Shown here piece by piece: positions 1 through 13,609 of a stretch of DNA of 64,000 bases. Made by a program: the position numbers and the translations under genes. The notes under the pieces were generated by a model. That model ran no database searches, was not told where the DNA came from, and saw nothing but the letters and a program-made list of their open reading frames with translations. Each line of letters opens with the position of its first letter. Position 1 is the first letter of the stretch. The stretch lies in contig OZ020269.1 in assembly GCA_963971225.1 (NCBI GenBank), positions 124,001-188,000 of the forward strand, in the 5' to 3' direction. This DNA is from Melieria omissa. Lineage: Eukaryota > Arthropoda > Insecta > Diptera > Ulidiidae.

Positions 1-15
1 AAAAGGAGTCCTCTT

Positions 16-413
16 TTGACGCTATCCATGAAGCAATCCATTTTTCCAATTCTTCGAAGGATTGAAAATGTTGATCTGCCAGGCCGTGTGCCATCGAACG
101 GAATAGGTGGAAGTCAGAAGGGGCGACATCTGGGGAATACGGGGCAAGACTTCCCATTTCAGCGTTTCCAGGTACTTTTTGACCACTTTTGCGACGTGAG
201 TCCGAGCATTGTCGTGTTGGAGGATGACTTTGTCATGTCAAAATCACCATTTTTAAACCGTTGAAACCACTCCCGACACGTTCTTTCACTCAGAGCAGCA
301 TCACCGTAAGTTTCTGAGAGCATTCGATGCGCTTCAGCTGCATTTTTTTTCGAATTGTAACAGAAAAGTAAAACTTCCCGCAAATGGCGAGAATTGGGCA
401 CATAAACGGACAT
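16..413 (-). pseudogene. Mariner transposase pseudogene (N-terminal HTH fused to C-terminal catalytic end)
   Basis: The reading frame starts at the ATG at 413-411 (MSVYVPNSRHLREVLL) and gives the first paired helix-turn-helix of a mariner transposase, with family signatures AAEAHRML and CREWFQRFKNGDFD, up to about position 231. The sequence then jumps, out of frame, to the late catalytic region: HDNARTHVAKVV (second catalytic Asp at codon 213-211) and SPDVAPSDFHLF (third Asp at codon 115-113), ending in FEELEKWIASWIASK. Roughly 190 residues between these parts, including the first catalytic Asp, are missing. A second frameshift lies at about 140-145 between EVLP and the SPDVAP block. If it is a 7-nt loss, the two remaining Asp codons would be 35 codons apart, which fits the D34D spacing of mariners. 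It cannot encode active transposase. Confidence 0.88.
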
Positions 414-572
414 TTTCGAGCGTGAATAATACGAAAACAAGAACAACTGTCACTGAAACGGCAATGACAATTCGTTAGGCACTGTCCACACTCACTTTAA
501 AGGCATTACCATCTATGTATTTCAACCAGCCTCAGCCGGTACAGCCACCTATCGGAAAACGGCGGAAGCAAA

Positions 573-585
573 GTTGTACACCTGA
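573..585 (-). repeat. Mariner terminal inverted repeat (visible part)
   Basis: Read on the minus strand this begins TCAGGTGTACAAC, closely matching the start of Mos1-type inverted repeats. The flanking TA at 586-587 is the target dinucleotide. Only this end of the element is in the window, so the full repeat length cannot be measured. Confidence 0.75.
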
Positions 586-587
586 TA

Positions 588-3500
588 GTTTTTGTTTTGG
601 CGATTGGTTGGCCTTTCGGCAATGACAAATGGGAACATTATATTTTTTTCACTTATAATTTTAAGGGTCAAGCGAAATGCACAATGTGCTTTCAACTAAT
701 TCAATTAATTAAATAATTTGTTTGCATTTTTTGGGCAACTTTAAATGTATTGGTTTTTGCTTTTCCATAAGAAGACTTTGGGCACCCCTGATATAGATGT
801 ATCATGTGGTCGATATCACTTTTCCACAACGAAATTCTCCTGCATTATTTGAGATAGCGAGAAGATTGACCCCATTTATGAAAGCTGAAAACTCCAGCTA
901 GGTTTTAAGGTTATTATTTTTTCTATAAACCTAGAATCATCATATTTTACAAGCATTTTATCGATTTTGCAGTAGGCAGCCATTTAATGTCACTTTTGCG
1001 CATCGATCTGTTCATGATTGCCTAATAGTAATCAAATTATTGATTTAATTTGATAAAGCTGCAATCTCTAGCTACATTTTAAGGGGTTTTTTATTAACGT
1101 AACCCATACCGTTTGGAATCTATAAGCACTTTAGTGGTGAGTGTGTATTTTGTAATAGGCAGTTTTTCAATGTTATCCTTGCGCATCGATATGCTCATTA
1201 TTCCTGAAGGATAATGAAAAGTTAGGGACCAATATAGAAAGCATAAGACTCTGGCTAAATTTTAAGGGGTCAATTATTAATATGCACTTATGCATTTGGT
1301 GTTGACAAGCATTTTAGTGGTTGCACCCAAGTAGCAATTTTTTCAAAGTCACCGTTCCAAATCGATTTGCTTTCGAACCTTGGGGTATAGAAGGATGATT
1401 GATACCATTATAGAAAGCATACGAGTCTAGCTAAATAATAAGGCATAATATTATTAAAATCCGTTAACGGGTCGAGATTTAACAGCCATAATTTCGATCA
1501 TGCTGCCGGTGGGATATTTTTTTATTTACCAAATTATTGAAAGGTGGTCACTCTGGCTTAATTTTGACGCCATTTTGATTAAAGTGATTGTGCGTACTTA
1601 GGTTCCACAAGCATTTGATTGGTTATATAGATCAGAGGTGCATTCTTTCAATCAGTCGTTGTTGTGACAGCAACGAAGCAACACGTGTGGGGGCTGCGCG
1701 GATTTTTGTTTTGTTTCCTCAAGAAATTCTATGTATGAAAAAAAATTAGATGCTTTTGTTGTTGTAGTTTTTGTTTTGGCGATTGGTTGGCCTTTCGGCA
1801 ATGACAAATGGGAACATTATATTTTTTTCACTTATAATTTTAAGGGTCAAGCGAAATGCACAATGTGCTTTCAACTAATTCAATTAATTAAATAATTTGT
1901 TTGCATTTTTTTGGGCAACTTTAAATGTATTGGTTTTTGCTTTTCCATAAGAAGACTTTGGGCACCCCTGATATAGATGTATCATGTGGTCGATATCAAT
2001 TCCAATCGATTTTGCAGTAGGCAGCCATTTAATGTCACTCTTGCGCATCGATCTGTTCATGATTGCCTAATAGTAATCAAATTATTGATTTAATTTGATA
2101 AAGCTGCAACCTCTAGCTACATTTTAAGGGGTTTTTTATTAACGTAACCCATACCGTTTGGAATCTATAAGCACTTTAGTGGTGAGTGTGTATTTTGTAA
2201 TAGGCAGTTTTTCAATGTTATCCTTGCGCATCGATATGCTCATTATTCCTGAAGGATAATGAAAAGTTAGGGACCAATATAGAAAGCATAAGACTCTGGC
2301 TAAATTTTAAGGGGTCAATTATTAATATGCACTTATGCATTTGGTGTTGACAAGCATTTTAGTGGTTGCACCCAAGTAGCAATTTTTTCAAAGTCACCGT
2401 TCCAAATCGATTTGCTTTCGAACCTTGGGGTATAGAAGGATGATTGATACCATTATAGAAAGCATACGAGTGTAGCTAAATAATAAGGCATAATAATATT
2501 AAAATCCGTTAACGGGTCGAGATTTAACAGCCATAATTTCGATCATGCTGCCGGTGGGATATTTTTTTTATTTACCAAATTGGTGAAAGGTGGTCTCTCT
2601 GGCTTAATTTTGACGCCATTTTGATTAAAGTGATTGTGCGTACTTAGGTTCCACAAGCATTTGATTGGTTATATAGATCAGAGGTGCATTCTTTCAATCA
2701 GTCGTTGTTGTGACAGCAACGAAGCAACACGTGTGGGGGCTGCGCGGATTTTTGTTTTGTTTCCTCAAGAAATTCTATGTATGAAAAAAAATTAGATGCT
2801 TTTGTTGTTGTAGTTTTTGTTTTGGCGATTGGTTGGCCTTTCGGCAATGACAAATGGGAACATTATATTTTTTTCACTTATAATTTTAAGGGTCAAGCGA
2901 AATGCACAATGTGCTTTCAACTAATTCAATTAATTAAATAATTTGTTTGCATTTTTTTGGGCAAGTTTAAATGTATTGGTTTTTGCTTTTCCATAAGAAG
3001 ACTTTGGGCACCCCTGATATAGATGTATCATGTGGTCGATATCACTTTTCCACAACGAAATTCTCCTGCATTATTTGAGATAGCGAGAAGATTGACCCCA
3101 TTTATGAAAGCTCAAAACTCCAGCTAGGTTTTAAGGTTATTATTTTTTCTATAAACCTAGAATCATCATATTGTACAAGCATTTTATCGATTTTGCAGTA
3201 GGCAGCCATTTAATGTCACTCTTGCGCATCGATCTGTTCATGATTGCCTAATAGTAATCAAATTATTAATTTAATTTGATAAAGCTGCAATCTCTAGCTA
3301 CATTTTAAGGGGTTTTTTATTAACGTAACCCATACCGTTTGGAATCTATAAGCACTTTAGTGGTGAGTGTGTATTTTGTAATAGGCAGTTTTTCAATGTT
3401 ATCCTTGCGCATCGATATGCTCATTATTCCTGAAGGATAATGAAAAGTTAGGGACCAATATAGAAAGCATAAGACTCTGGCTAAATTTTAAGGGGTCAAT

Positions 3501-6500
3501 TATTAATATGCACTTATGCATTTGGTGTTGACAAGCATTTTAGTGGTTGCACCCAAGTAGCAATTTTTTCAAAGTCACCGTTCCAAATCGATTTGCTTTC
3601 GAACCTTGGGGTATAGAAGGATGATTATTGATACCATTATAGAAAGCATACGAGTCTAGCTAAATAATAAGGCATAATATTATTAAAATCCGTTAACGGG
3701 TCGAGATTTAACAGCCATAATTTCGATCATGCTGCCGGTGGGATATTTTTTTTATTTACCAAATTGGTGAAAGGTGGTCACTCTGGCTTAATTTTGACGC
3801 CATTTTGATTAAAGTGATTGATTGGTTATATAGATCAGAGGTGCATTGTTTCAATCAGTCGTTGTTGTGACAGCAACGAAGCAACACGTGTGGGGGCTGC
3901 GCGGATTTTTGTTTTGTTGCCTCAAGAGATTGTATGTATGAAAACAAATTAGATGCTTTTGTTGTTGTAGTTTTGGTGTGTATGCTTTTTTGTGTTGGCG
4001 ATTGGTTGGCCTTTCGGCAGTGACAAATGGGAACATTATATTTTTTTCACTTATAATTTTAAGGGTCAAGCGAAATGCACAATGTGCTTTCAACTAATTA
4101 ATTAAATAATTTGTTTGCATTTTTTTTTGGGCAACTTTACATGTATTGGATTTTGCTTTTCCATAAGAAGACTTTGGGCACCCCTGATATAGATGTATCA
4201 TGTGGTCGATATCACTTTTCCACAACGAAATTCTCCTGCATTATCTGAGATAGCGAGAAGATTGACCCCATTTATGAAAGCTCAAAACTCCAGCTAGGTT
4301 TTAAGGTTATTATTTTTTCTATAAACCTAGAATCATCATATTTTACAAGCATTTTATCGATTTTGCAGTAGGCAGCCATTTAATGTCACTCTTGCGCATC
4401 GATCTGTTCATGATTGCCTAATAGTAATCAAATTATTGATTTAATTTGATAAAGCTGCAATCTCTAGCTACATTTTAAGGGGTTTTTTATTAACGTAACC
4501 CATACCGTTTGGAATCTATAAGCACTTTAGTGGTGAGTGTGTATTTTGTAATAGGCAGTTTTTCAATGTTATCCTTGCGCATCGATATGCTCATTATTCC
4601 TGAAGGATAATGAAAAGTTAGGGACCAATATAGAAAGCATAAGACTCTGGCTAAATTTTAAGGGGTCAATTATTAATATGCACTTATGCATTTGGTGTTG
4701 ACAAGCATTTTAGTGGTTGCACCCAAGTAGCAATTTTTTCAAAGTCACCGTTCCAAATCGATTTGCTTTCGAATCTTGGGGTATAGAAGGATGATTGATA
4801 CCATTATAGAAAGCATACGAGTGTAGCTAAATAATAAGGCATAATAATATTAAAATCCGTTAACGGGTCGAGATTTAACAGCCATAATTTCGATCATGCT
4901 GCCGGTGGGATATTTTTTTTATTTACCAAATTATTGAAAGGTGGTCACTCTGGCTTAATTTTGACGCCATTTTGATTAAAGTGATTGTGCGTACTTAGGT
5001 TCCACAAGCATTTGATTGGTTATATAGATCAGAGGTGCATTCTTTCAATCAGTCGTTGTTGTGACAGCAACGAAGCAACACGTGTGGGGGCTGCGCTGAT
5101 TTTTTTTTTTGTTTCCTCAAGAAATTCTATGTATGAAAAAAAATTAGATGCTTTTGTTGTTGTAGTTTTTGTTTTGGCGATTGGTTGGCCTTTCGGCAAT
5201 GACAAATGGGAACATTATATTTTTTTCACTTATAATTTTAAGGGTCAAGCGAAATGCACAATGTGCTTTCAACTAATTCAATTAACTAAATAATTTGTTT
5301 GCATTTTTTTGGTCAACTTTACATGTATTGGTTTTTGCTTTTCCATAAGAAGATTTTGGGCACCCCTGATATAGATGTATCATGTGGTCGATATCACTTT
5401 TCCACAACGAAGTTCTCCTGCATTATCTGAGATAGCGAGAAGATTGACCCCATTTATGAGAGCTCAAAACTCCAGCTAGGTTTTAAGGTTATTAGTTTTT
5501 CTATAAACCTAGAATCATCATATTTTACAAGCATTTTATCGATTTTGCAGTAGGCCGCCATTTAATGTCACTCTTGCGCATCGATCTGTTCATGATTGCC
5601 TAATAGTAATCAAATTATTGATTTAATTTGATAAAGCTGGGATCTCTAGCTACATTTTAAGGGGTTTTTTATTAACGTAACCTGTACCGTTTGGAATCTA
5701 TAAGCACTTTAGTGGTGAGTGTGTATTTTGTAATAGGCAGTTTTTCAATGTTATCCTTGCGCATCGATATGCTCATTATTCCTGAAGGATAATGAAAAGT
5801 TAGGGACCAATATAGAAAGCATAAGACTCTGGCTAAATTTTAAGGGGTCAATTATTAATATGCACTTATGCATTTGGTGTTGACAAGCATTTTAGTGGTT
5901 GCACCCAAGTAGCAATTTTTTCAAAGTCACCGTTCCAAATCGATTTGCTTTCGAACCTTGGGGTATAGAAGGATGATTGATACCATTATAGAAAGCATAC
6001 GAGTCTAGCTAAATAATAAGGCATAATATTATTAAAATCCGTTAACGGGTCGAGATTTAACAGCCATAATTTCGATCATGCTGCCGGTGGGATATTTTTT
6101 TATTTACCAAATTATTGAAAGGTGGTCACTCTGGCTTAATTTTGACGCCATTTTGATTAAAGTGATTGTCCGTACTTAGGTTCCACAAGCATTTGATTGG
6201 TTATACAGATCAGAGGTGCATTCTTTCAATCAGTCGTTGTTGTGACAGCAACGAAGCAACACGTGTGGGGGCTGCGCGGATTTTTGTTTTGTTTCCTCAA
6301 GAAATTCTATGTATGAAAAAAAATTAGATGCTTTTGTTGTTGTAGTTTTTGTTTTGGCGATTGGTTGGCCTTTCGGCAATGACAAATGGGAACATTATAT
6401 TTTTTTCACTTATAATTTTAAGGGTCAAGCGAAATGCACAATGTGCTTTCAACTAATTCAATTAATTAAATAATTTGTTTGCATTTTTTTGGGCAACTTT

Positions 6501-8524
6501 AAATGTATTGGTTTTTGCTTTTCCATAAGAAGACTTTGGGCACCCCTGATATAGATGTATCATGTGGTCGATATCACTTTTCCACAACGAAATTCTCCTG
6601 CATTATTTGAGATAGCGAGAAGATTGACCCCATTTATGAAAGCTCAAAACTCCAGCTAGGTTTTAAGGTTATTATTTTTTCTATAAACCTAGAATCATCA
6701 TATTTTACAAGCATTTTATCGATTTTGCAGTAGGCAGCCATTTAATGTCACTCTTGCGCATCGATCTGTTCATGATTGCCTAATAGTAATCAAATTATTG
6801 ATTTAATTTGATAAAGCTGCAATCTCTAGCTACATTTTAAGGGTTTTTTTTTTAACGTAACCCATACCGTTTGGAATCTATAAGCACTTTAGTGGTGAGT
6901 GTGTATTTTGTAATAGGCAGTTTTTCAATGTTATCCTTGCGCATCGATATGCTCATTATTCCTGAAGGATAATGAAAAGTTAGGGACCAATATAGAAAGC
7001 AGAAGACTCTGGCTAAATTTTAAGGGGTCAATTATTAATATGCACTTATGCATTTGGTGTTGACAAGCATTTTAGTGGTTGCAAGTAGCAATTTTTTCAA
7101 AGTCACCGTTCCAAATCGATTTGCTTTCGAACCTTGGGGTATAGAAGGATGATTGATACCATTATAGAAAGCATACGAGTCTAGCTAAATAATAAGGCAT
7201 AATATTATTAAAATCCGTTAACGGGTCGAGATTTAACAGCCATAATTTCGATCATGCTGCCGGTGGGATATTTTTTTATTTACCAAATTATTGAAAGGTG
7301 GTCACTCTGGCATAATTTTGACGCCATTTTGATTAAAGTGATTGTGCGTACTTAGGTTCCACAAGCATTTGATTGGTTATATAGATCAGAGGTGCATTCT
7401 TTCAATCAGTCGTTGTTGTGACAGCAACGAAGCAACACGTGTGGGGGCTGCGCGGATTTTTGTTTTGTTTCCTCAAGAAATTCTATGTATGAAAAAAAAT
7501 TAGATGCTTTTGTTGTTGTAGTTTTTGTTTTGGCGATTGGTTGGCCTTTCGGCAATGACAAATGGGAACATTATATTTTTTTCACTTATAATTTGAAGGG
7601 TCAAGCGAAATGCACAATGTGCTTTCAACTAATTCAATTAATTAAATAATTTGTTTGCATATTTTTGGGCAACTTTAAATGTATTGGTTTTTGCTTTTCC
7701 ATAAGAAGACTTTGGGCACCCCTGATATAGATGTATCATGTGGTCGATATCACTTTTCCACAACGAAATTCTCCTGCATTATTTGAGATAGCGAGAAGAT
7801 TGACCCCATTTATGAAAGCTCAAAACTCCAGCTAGGTTTTAAGGTTATTATTTTTTCTATAAACCTAGAATCATCATATTTTACAAGCATTTTATCGATT
7901 TTGCAGTAGGCAGCCATTTAATGTCACTCTTGCGCATCGATCTGTTCATGATTGCCTAATAGTAATCAAATTATTGATTTAATTTGATAAAGCTGCAATC
8001 TCTAGCTACATTTTAAGGGGTTTTTTATTAACGTAACCCATACCGTTTGGAATCTATAAGCACTTTAGTGGTGAGTGTGTATTTTGTAATAGGCAGTTTT
8101 TCAATGTTATCCTTGCGCATCGATATGCTCATTATTCCTGAAGGATAATGAAAAGTTAGGGACCAATATAGAAAGCATAAGACTCTGGCTAAATTTTAAG
8201 GGGTCAATTATTAATATGCACTTATGCATTTGGTGTTGACAAGCATTTTAGTGGTTGCACCCAAGTAGCAATTTTTTCAAAGTCACCGTTCCAAATCGAT
8301 TTGCTTTCGAACCTTGGGGTATAGAAGGATGATTGATACCATTATAGAAAGCATACGAGTCTAGCTAAATAATAAGGCATAATATTATTAAAATCCGTTA
8401 ACGGGTCGAGATTTAACAGCCATAATTTCGATCATGCTGCCGGTGGGATATTTTTTTATTTACCAAATTATTGAAAGGTGGTCACTCTGGCTTAATTTTG
8501 ACGCCATTTTGATTAAAGTGATTG
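588..8524 (+). repeat. 1.18-kb satellite array, left irregular block
   Basis: Tandem satellite monomers whose landmark tgcgtacttagg (or its deleted equivalent) starts at 1591, 2637, about 3821, 4987, 6169 and 7345; the first monomer is cut by the mariner. This block is the least homogeneous. The monomer at 1591 is only 1,046 bp. The one at about 3821 begins with a 31-bp loss. The one at 4987 carries many private changes. The one at 6169 lacks 4 bp (1,176 bp) and has TATACAG in place of TATATAG. No gene is seen. Short open frames such as the one at 4985-5293 start with TTG, run through satellite sequence and are broken in most other monomers. Confidence 0.95.
1591..2636 (+). repeat. Satellite monomer with a 134-bp internal deletion (1,046 bp)
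   Basis: Around 1996-2010 the sequence passes from cgatatca directly to attccaatcgattttgcag, skipping the stretch that normally runs from the cttttccacaacg segment to acaagcattttatcgatttt. The loss removes most of the first sub-repeat. No second copy of this deletion is seen in the window. Confidence 0.85.
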
Positions 8525-11500
8525 TGCGTACTTAGGTTCCACAAGCATTTGATTGGTTATATAGATCAGAGGTGCATTCTTTCAATCAGTCGTTGTTGTG
8601 ACAGCAACGAAGCAACACGTGTGGGGGCTGCGCGGATTTTTGTTTTGTTTCCTCAAGAAATTCTATGTATGAAAAAAAATTAGATGCTTTTGTTGTTGTA
8701 GTTTTTGTTTTGGCGATTGGTTGGCCTTTCGGCAATGACAAATGGGAACATTATATTTTTTTCACTTATAATTTTAAGGGTCAAGCGAAATGCACAATGT
8801 GCTTTCAACTAATTCAATTAATTATTTAATTATTTATTATTATTTAATTTGTTTGCATTTTTTTGGGCCACTTTAAATGTATTGGTTTTTGCTTTTCCAT
8901 AAGAAGACTTTGGGCACCCCTGATATAGATGTATCATGTGGTCGATATCACTTTTCCACAACGAAATTCTCCTGCATTATTTGAGATAGCGAGAAGATTG
9001 ACCCCATTTATGAAAGCTCAAAACTCCAGCTAGGTTTTAAGGTTATTATTTTTTCTATAAACCTAGAATCATCATATTTTACAAGCATTTTATTTTATTT
9101 TGCAGTAGGCAGCCATTTAATGTCACTCTTGCGCATCGATCTGTTCATGATTGCCTAATAGTAATCAAATTATTGATTTAATTTGATAAAGCTGCAATCT
9201 CTAGCTACATTTTAAGGGGTTTTTTATTAACGTAACCCATACCGTTTGGAATCTATAAGCACTTTAGTGGTGAGTGTGTATTTTGTAATAGGCAGTTTTT
9301 CAATGTTATCCTTGCGCATCGATATGCTCATTATTCCTGAAGGATAATGAAAAGTTAGGGACCAATATAGAAAGCATAAGACTCTGGCTAAATTTTAAGG
9401 GGTCAATTATTAATATGCACTTATGCATTTGGTGTTGACAAGCATTTTAGTGGTTGCACCGAAGTAGCAATTTTTTCAAAGTCACCGTTCCAAATCGATT
9501 TGCTTTCGAACCTTGGGGTATAGAAGGATGATTGATACCATTATAGAAAGCATACGAGTGTAGCTAAATAATAAGGCATAATAATATTAAAATCCGTTAA
9601 CGGGTCGAGATTTAACAGCCATAATTTCGATCATGCTGCCGGTGGGATATTTTTTTTATTTACCAAATTGGTGAAAGGTGGTCACTCTGGCTTAATTTTG
9701 ACGCCATTTTGATTAAAGTGATTGTGCGTACTTAGGTTCCACAAGCATTTGATTGGTTATATAGATCAGAGGTGCATTCTTTCAATCAGTCGTTGTTGTG
9801 ACAGCAACGAAGCAACACGTGTGGGGGCTGCGCGGATTTTTGTTTTGTTTCCTCAAGAAATTCTATGTATGAAAAAAAATTAGATGCTTTTGTTGTTGTA
9901 GTTTTTGTTTTGGCGATTGGTTGGCCTTTCGGCAATGACAAATGGGAACATTATATTTTTTTCACTTATAATTTTAAGGGTCAAGCGAAATGCACAATGT
10001 GCTTTCAACTAATTCAATTAATTAAATAATTTGTTTGCATTTTTTTTGGCAACTTTAAATGTATTGGTTTTTGCTTTTCCATAAGAAGACTTTGGGCACC
10101 CCTGATATAGATGTATCATGTGGTCGATATCACTTTTCCACAACGAAATTCTCCTGCATTATTTGAGATAGCGAGAAGATTGACCCCATTTATGAAAGCT
10201 CAAAACTCCAGCTAGGTTTTAAGGTTATTATTTTTTCTATAAACCTAGAATCATCATATTTTACAAGCATTTTATCGATTTTGCAGTAGGCAGCCATTTA
10301 ATGTCACTCTTGCGCATCGATCTGTTCATGATTGCCTAATAGTAATCAAATTATTGATTTAATTTGATAAAGCTGCAATCTCTAGCTTCATTTTAAGGGG
10401 TTTTTTATTAACGTAACCCATACCGTTTGGAATCTATAAGCACTTTAGTGGTGAGTGTGTATTTTGTAATAGGCAGTTTTTCAATGTTATCCTTGCGCAT
10501 CGATATGCTCATTATTCCTGAAGGATAATGAAAAGTTAGGGACCAATATAGAAAGCATAAGACTCTGGCTAAATTTTAAGGGGTCAATTATTAATATGCA
10601 CTTATGCATTTGGTGTTGACAAGCATTTTAGTGGTTGCACCCAAGTAGCAATTTTTTCAAAGTCACCGTTCCAAATCGATTTGCTTTCGAACCTTGGGGT
10701 ATAGAAGGATGATTGATACCATTATAGAAAGCATACGAGTCTAGCTAAATAATAAGGCATAATATTATTAAAATCCGTTAACGGGTCGAGATTTAACAGC
10801 CATAATTTCGATCATGCTGCCGGTGGGATATTTTTTTATTTACCAAATTATTGAAAGGTGGTCACTCTGGCTTAATTTTGACGCCATTTTGATTAAAGTG
10901 ATTGTGCGTACTTAGGTTCCACAAGCATTTGATTGGTTATATAGATCAGAGGTGCATTCTTTCAATCAGTCGTTGTTGTGACAGCAACGAAGCAACACGT
11001 GTGGGGGCTGCGCGGATTTTTGTTTTGTTTCCTCAAGAAATTCTATGTATGAAAAAAAATTAGATGCTTTTGTTGTTGTAGTTTTTGTTTTGGCGATTGG
11101 TTGGCCTTTCGGCAATGACAAATGGGAACATTATATTTTTTTCACTTATAATTTTAAGGGTCAAGCGAAATGCACAATGTGCTTTCAACTAATTCAATTA
11201 ATTATTTAATTATTTATTATTATTTAATTTGTTTGCATTTTTTTGGGCAACTTTAAATGTATTGGTTTTTGCTTTTCCATAAGAAGACTTTGGGCACCCC
11301 TGATATAGATGTATCATGTGGTCGATATCACTTTTCCACAACGAAATTCTCCTGCATTATTTGAGATAGCGAGAAGATTGACCCCATTTATGAAAGCTCA
11401 AAACTCCAGCTAGGTTTTAAGGTTATTATTTTTTCTATAAACCTAGAATCATCATATTTTACAAGCATTTTATCGATTTTGCAGTAGGCAGCCATTTAAT

Positions 11501-13581
11501 GTCACTCTTGCGCATCGATCTGTTCATGATTGCCTAATAGTAATCAAATTATTGATTTAATTTGATAAAGCTGCAATCTCTAGCTACATTTTAAGGGGTT
11601 TTTTATTAACGTAACCCATACCGTTTGGTATCTATAAGCACTTTAGTGGTGAGTGTGTATTTTGTAATAGGCAGTTTTTCAATGTTATCCTTGCGCATCG
11701 ATATGCTCATTATTCCTGAAGGATAATGAAAAGTTAGGGACCAATATAGAAAGCATAAGACTCTGGCTAAATTTTAAGGGGTCAATTATTAATATGCACT
11801 TATGCATTTGGTGTTGACAAGCATTTTAGTGGTTGCACCCAAGTAGCAATTTTTTCAAAGTCACCGTTCCAAATCGATTTGCTTTCGAACCTTGGGGTAT
11901 AGAAGGATGATTGATACCATTATAGAAAGCATACGAGTGTAGCTAAATAATAAGGCATAATAATATTAAAATCCGTTAACGGGTCGAGATTTAACAGCCA
12001 TAATTTCGATCATGCTGCCGGTGGGATATTTTTTTTATTTACCAAATTGGTGAAAGGTGGTCACTCTGGCATAATTTTGACGCCATTTTGATTAAAGTGA
12101 TTGTGCGTACTTAGGTTCCACAAGCATTTGATTGGTTATATAGATCAGAGGTGCATTCTTTCAATCAGTCGTTGTTGTGACAGCAACGAAGCAACACGTG
12201 TGGGGGCTGCGCGGATTTTTGTTTTGTTTCCTCAAGAAATTCTATGTATGAAAAAAAATTAGATGCTTTTGTTGTTGTAGTTTTTGTTTTGGCGATTGGT
12301 TGGCCTTTCGGCAATGACAAATGGGAACATTATATTTTTTTCACTTATAATTTTAAGGGTCAAGCGAAATGCACAATGTGCTTTCAACTAATTCAATTAA
12401 TTAAATAATTTGTTTGCATTTTTTTGGGCAAGTTTAAATGTATTGGTTTTTGCTTTTCCATAAGAAGACTTTGGGCACCCCTGATATAGATGTATCATGT
12501 GGTCGATATCACTTTTCCACAACGAAATTCTCCTGCATTATTTGAGATAGCGAGAAGATTGACCCCATTTATGAAAGCTCAAAACTCCAGCTAGGTTTTA
12601 AGGTTATTATTTTTTCTATAAACCTAGAATCATCATATTTTACAAGCATTTTATCGATTTTGCAGTAGGCAGCCATTTAATGTCACTCTTGCGCATCGAT
12701 CTGTTCATGATTGCCTAATAGTAATCAAATTATTGATTTAATTTGATAAAGCTGCAATCTCTAGCTACATTTTAAGGGATTTTTTATTAACGTAACCCAT
12801 ACCGTTTGGAATCTATAAGCACTTTAGTGGTGAGTGTGTATTTTGTAATAGGCAGTTTTTCAATGTTATCCTTGCGCATCGATATGCTCATTATTCCTGA
12901 AGGATAATGAAAAGTTAGGGACCAATATAGAAAGCATAAGACTCTGGCTAAATTTTAAGGGGTCAATTATTAATATGCACTTATGCATTTGGTGTTGACA
13001 AGCATTTTAGTGGTTGCACCCAAGTAGCAATTTTTTCAAAGTCACCGTTCCAAATCGATTTGCTTTCGAACCTTGGGGTATAGAAGGATGATTGATACCA
13101 TTATAGAAAGCATACGAGTCTAGCTAAATAATAAGGCATAATATTATTAAAATCCGTTAACGGGTCGAGATTTAACAGCCATAATTTCGATCATGCTGCC
13201 GGTGGGATATTTTTTTATTTACCAAATTATTGAAAGGTGGTCACTCTGGCTTAATTTTGACGCCATTTTGATTAAAGTGATTGTGCGTACTTAGGTTCCA
13301 CAAGCATTTGATTGGTTATATAGATCAGAGGTGCATTCTTTCAATCAGTCGTTGTTGTGACAGCAACGAAGCAACACGTGTGGGGGCTGCGCGGATTTTT
13401 GTTTTGTTTCCTCAAGAAATTCTATGTATGAAAAAAAATTAGATGCTTTTGTTGTTGTAGTTTTTGTTTTGGCGATTGGTTGGCCTTTCGGCAATGACAA
13501 ATGGGAACATTATATTTTTTTCACTTATAATTTTAAGGGTCAAGCGAAATGCACAATGTGCTTTCAACTAATTCAATTAAT

Positions 13582-13609
13582 TATTTAATTATTTATTATT
13601 ATTTAATTT
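13582..13609 (+). repeat. TTATT-rich 20-bp expansion marking 1,199-bp monomers (representative)
   Basis: Where 1,180-bp monomers read attaattaaataatttg, the long monomers read attaattatttaattattt and then further TTATT units before aatttg. The expansion is in monomers starting at 8525, 10905, 13284, 15663, 19206, 22749, 27490 and 29842. It is the cleanest length marker for following the higher-order repeats and is absent to the right of about 31 kb. Confidence 0.75.

Larger units (their letters stand above)
1..585 (-). mobile_element. Internally deleted mariner (Mos1-like) DNA transposon, partial at window edge
   Basis: This is a mariner-family cut-and-paste transposon read on the minus strand; its 5' end is at 585 and the element runs off the window at position 1. 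The 5' terminal inverted repeat begins TCAGGTGTACAAC (read leftwards from 585), the usual mariner terminus. It abuts the dinucleotide TA at 586-587. Uninterrupted satellite monomers (for example around 1765) have gttgTAgttttt at this place, so the element sits in a TA target, as mariners do. Only the start and the end of the transposase remain, so this is a non-autonomous derivative. The other terminal repeat lies outside the window, so mobility by trans-acting transposase cannot be judged. Confidence 0.9.

Noticed and set aside
3851..4093. 80-codon minus-strand frame in the satellite
   Set aside because: Low-complexity satellite translation, not conserved in frame among monomers.
4985..5293. 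102-codon open frame in the satellite (also partly at 57728 and 63346)
   Set aside because: It starts with TTG, lies wholly in satellite sequence, and is closed in most other monomers by ordinary indels; no domain is recognisable.
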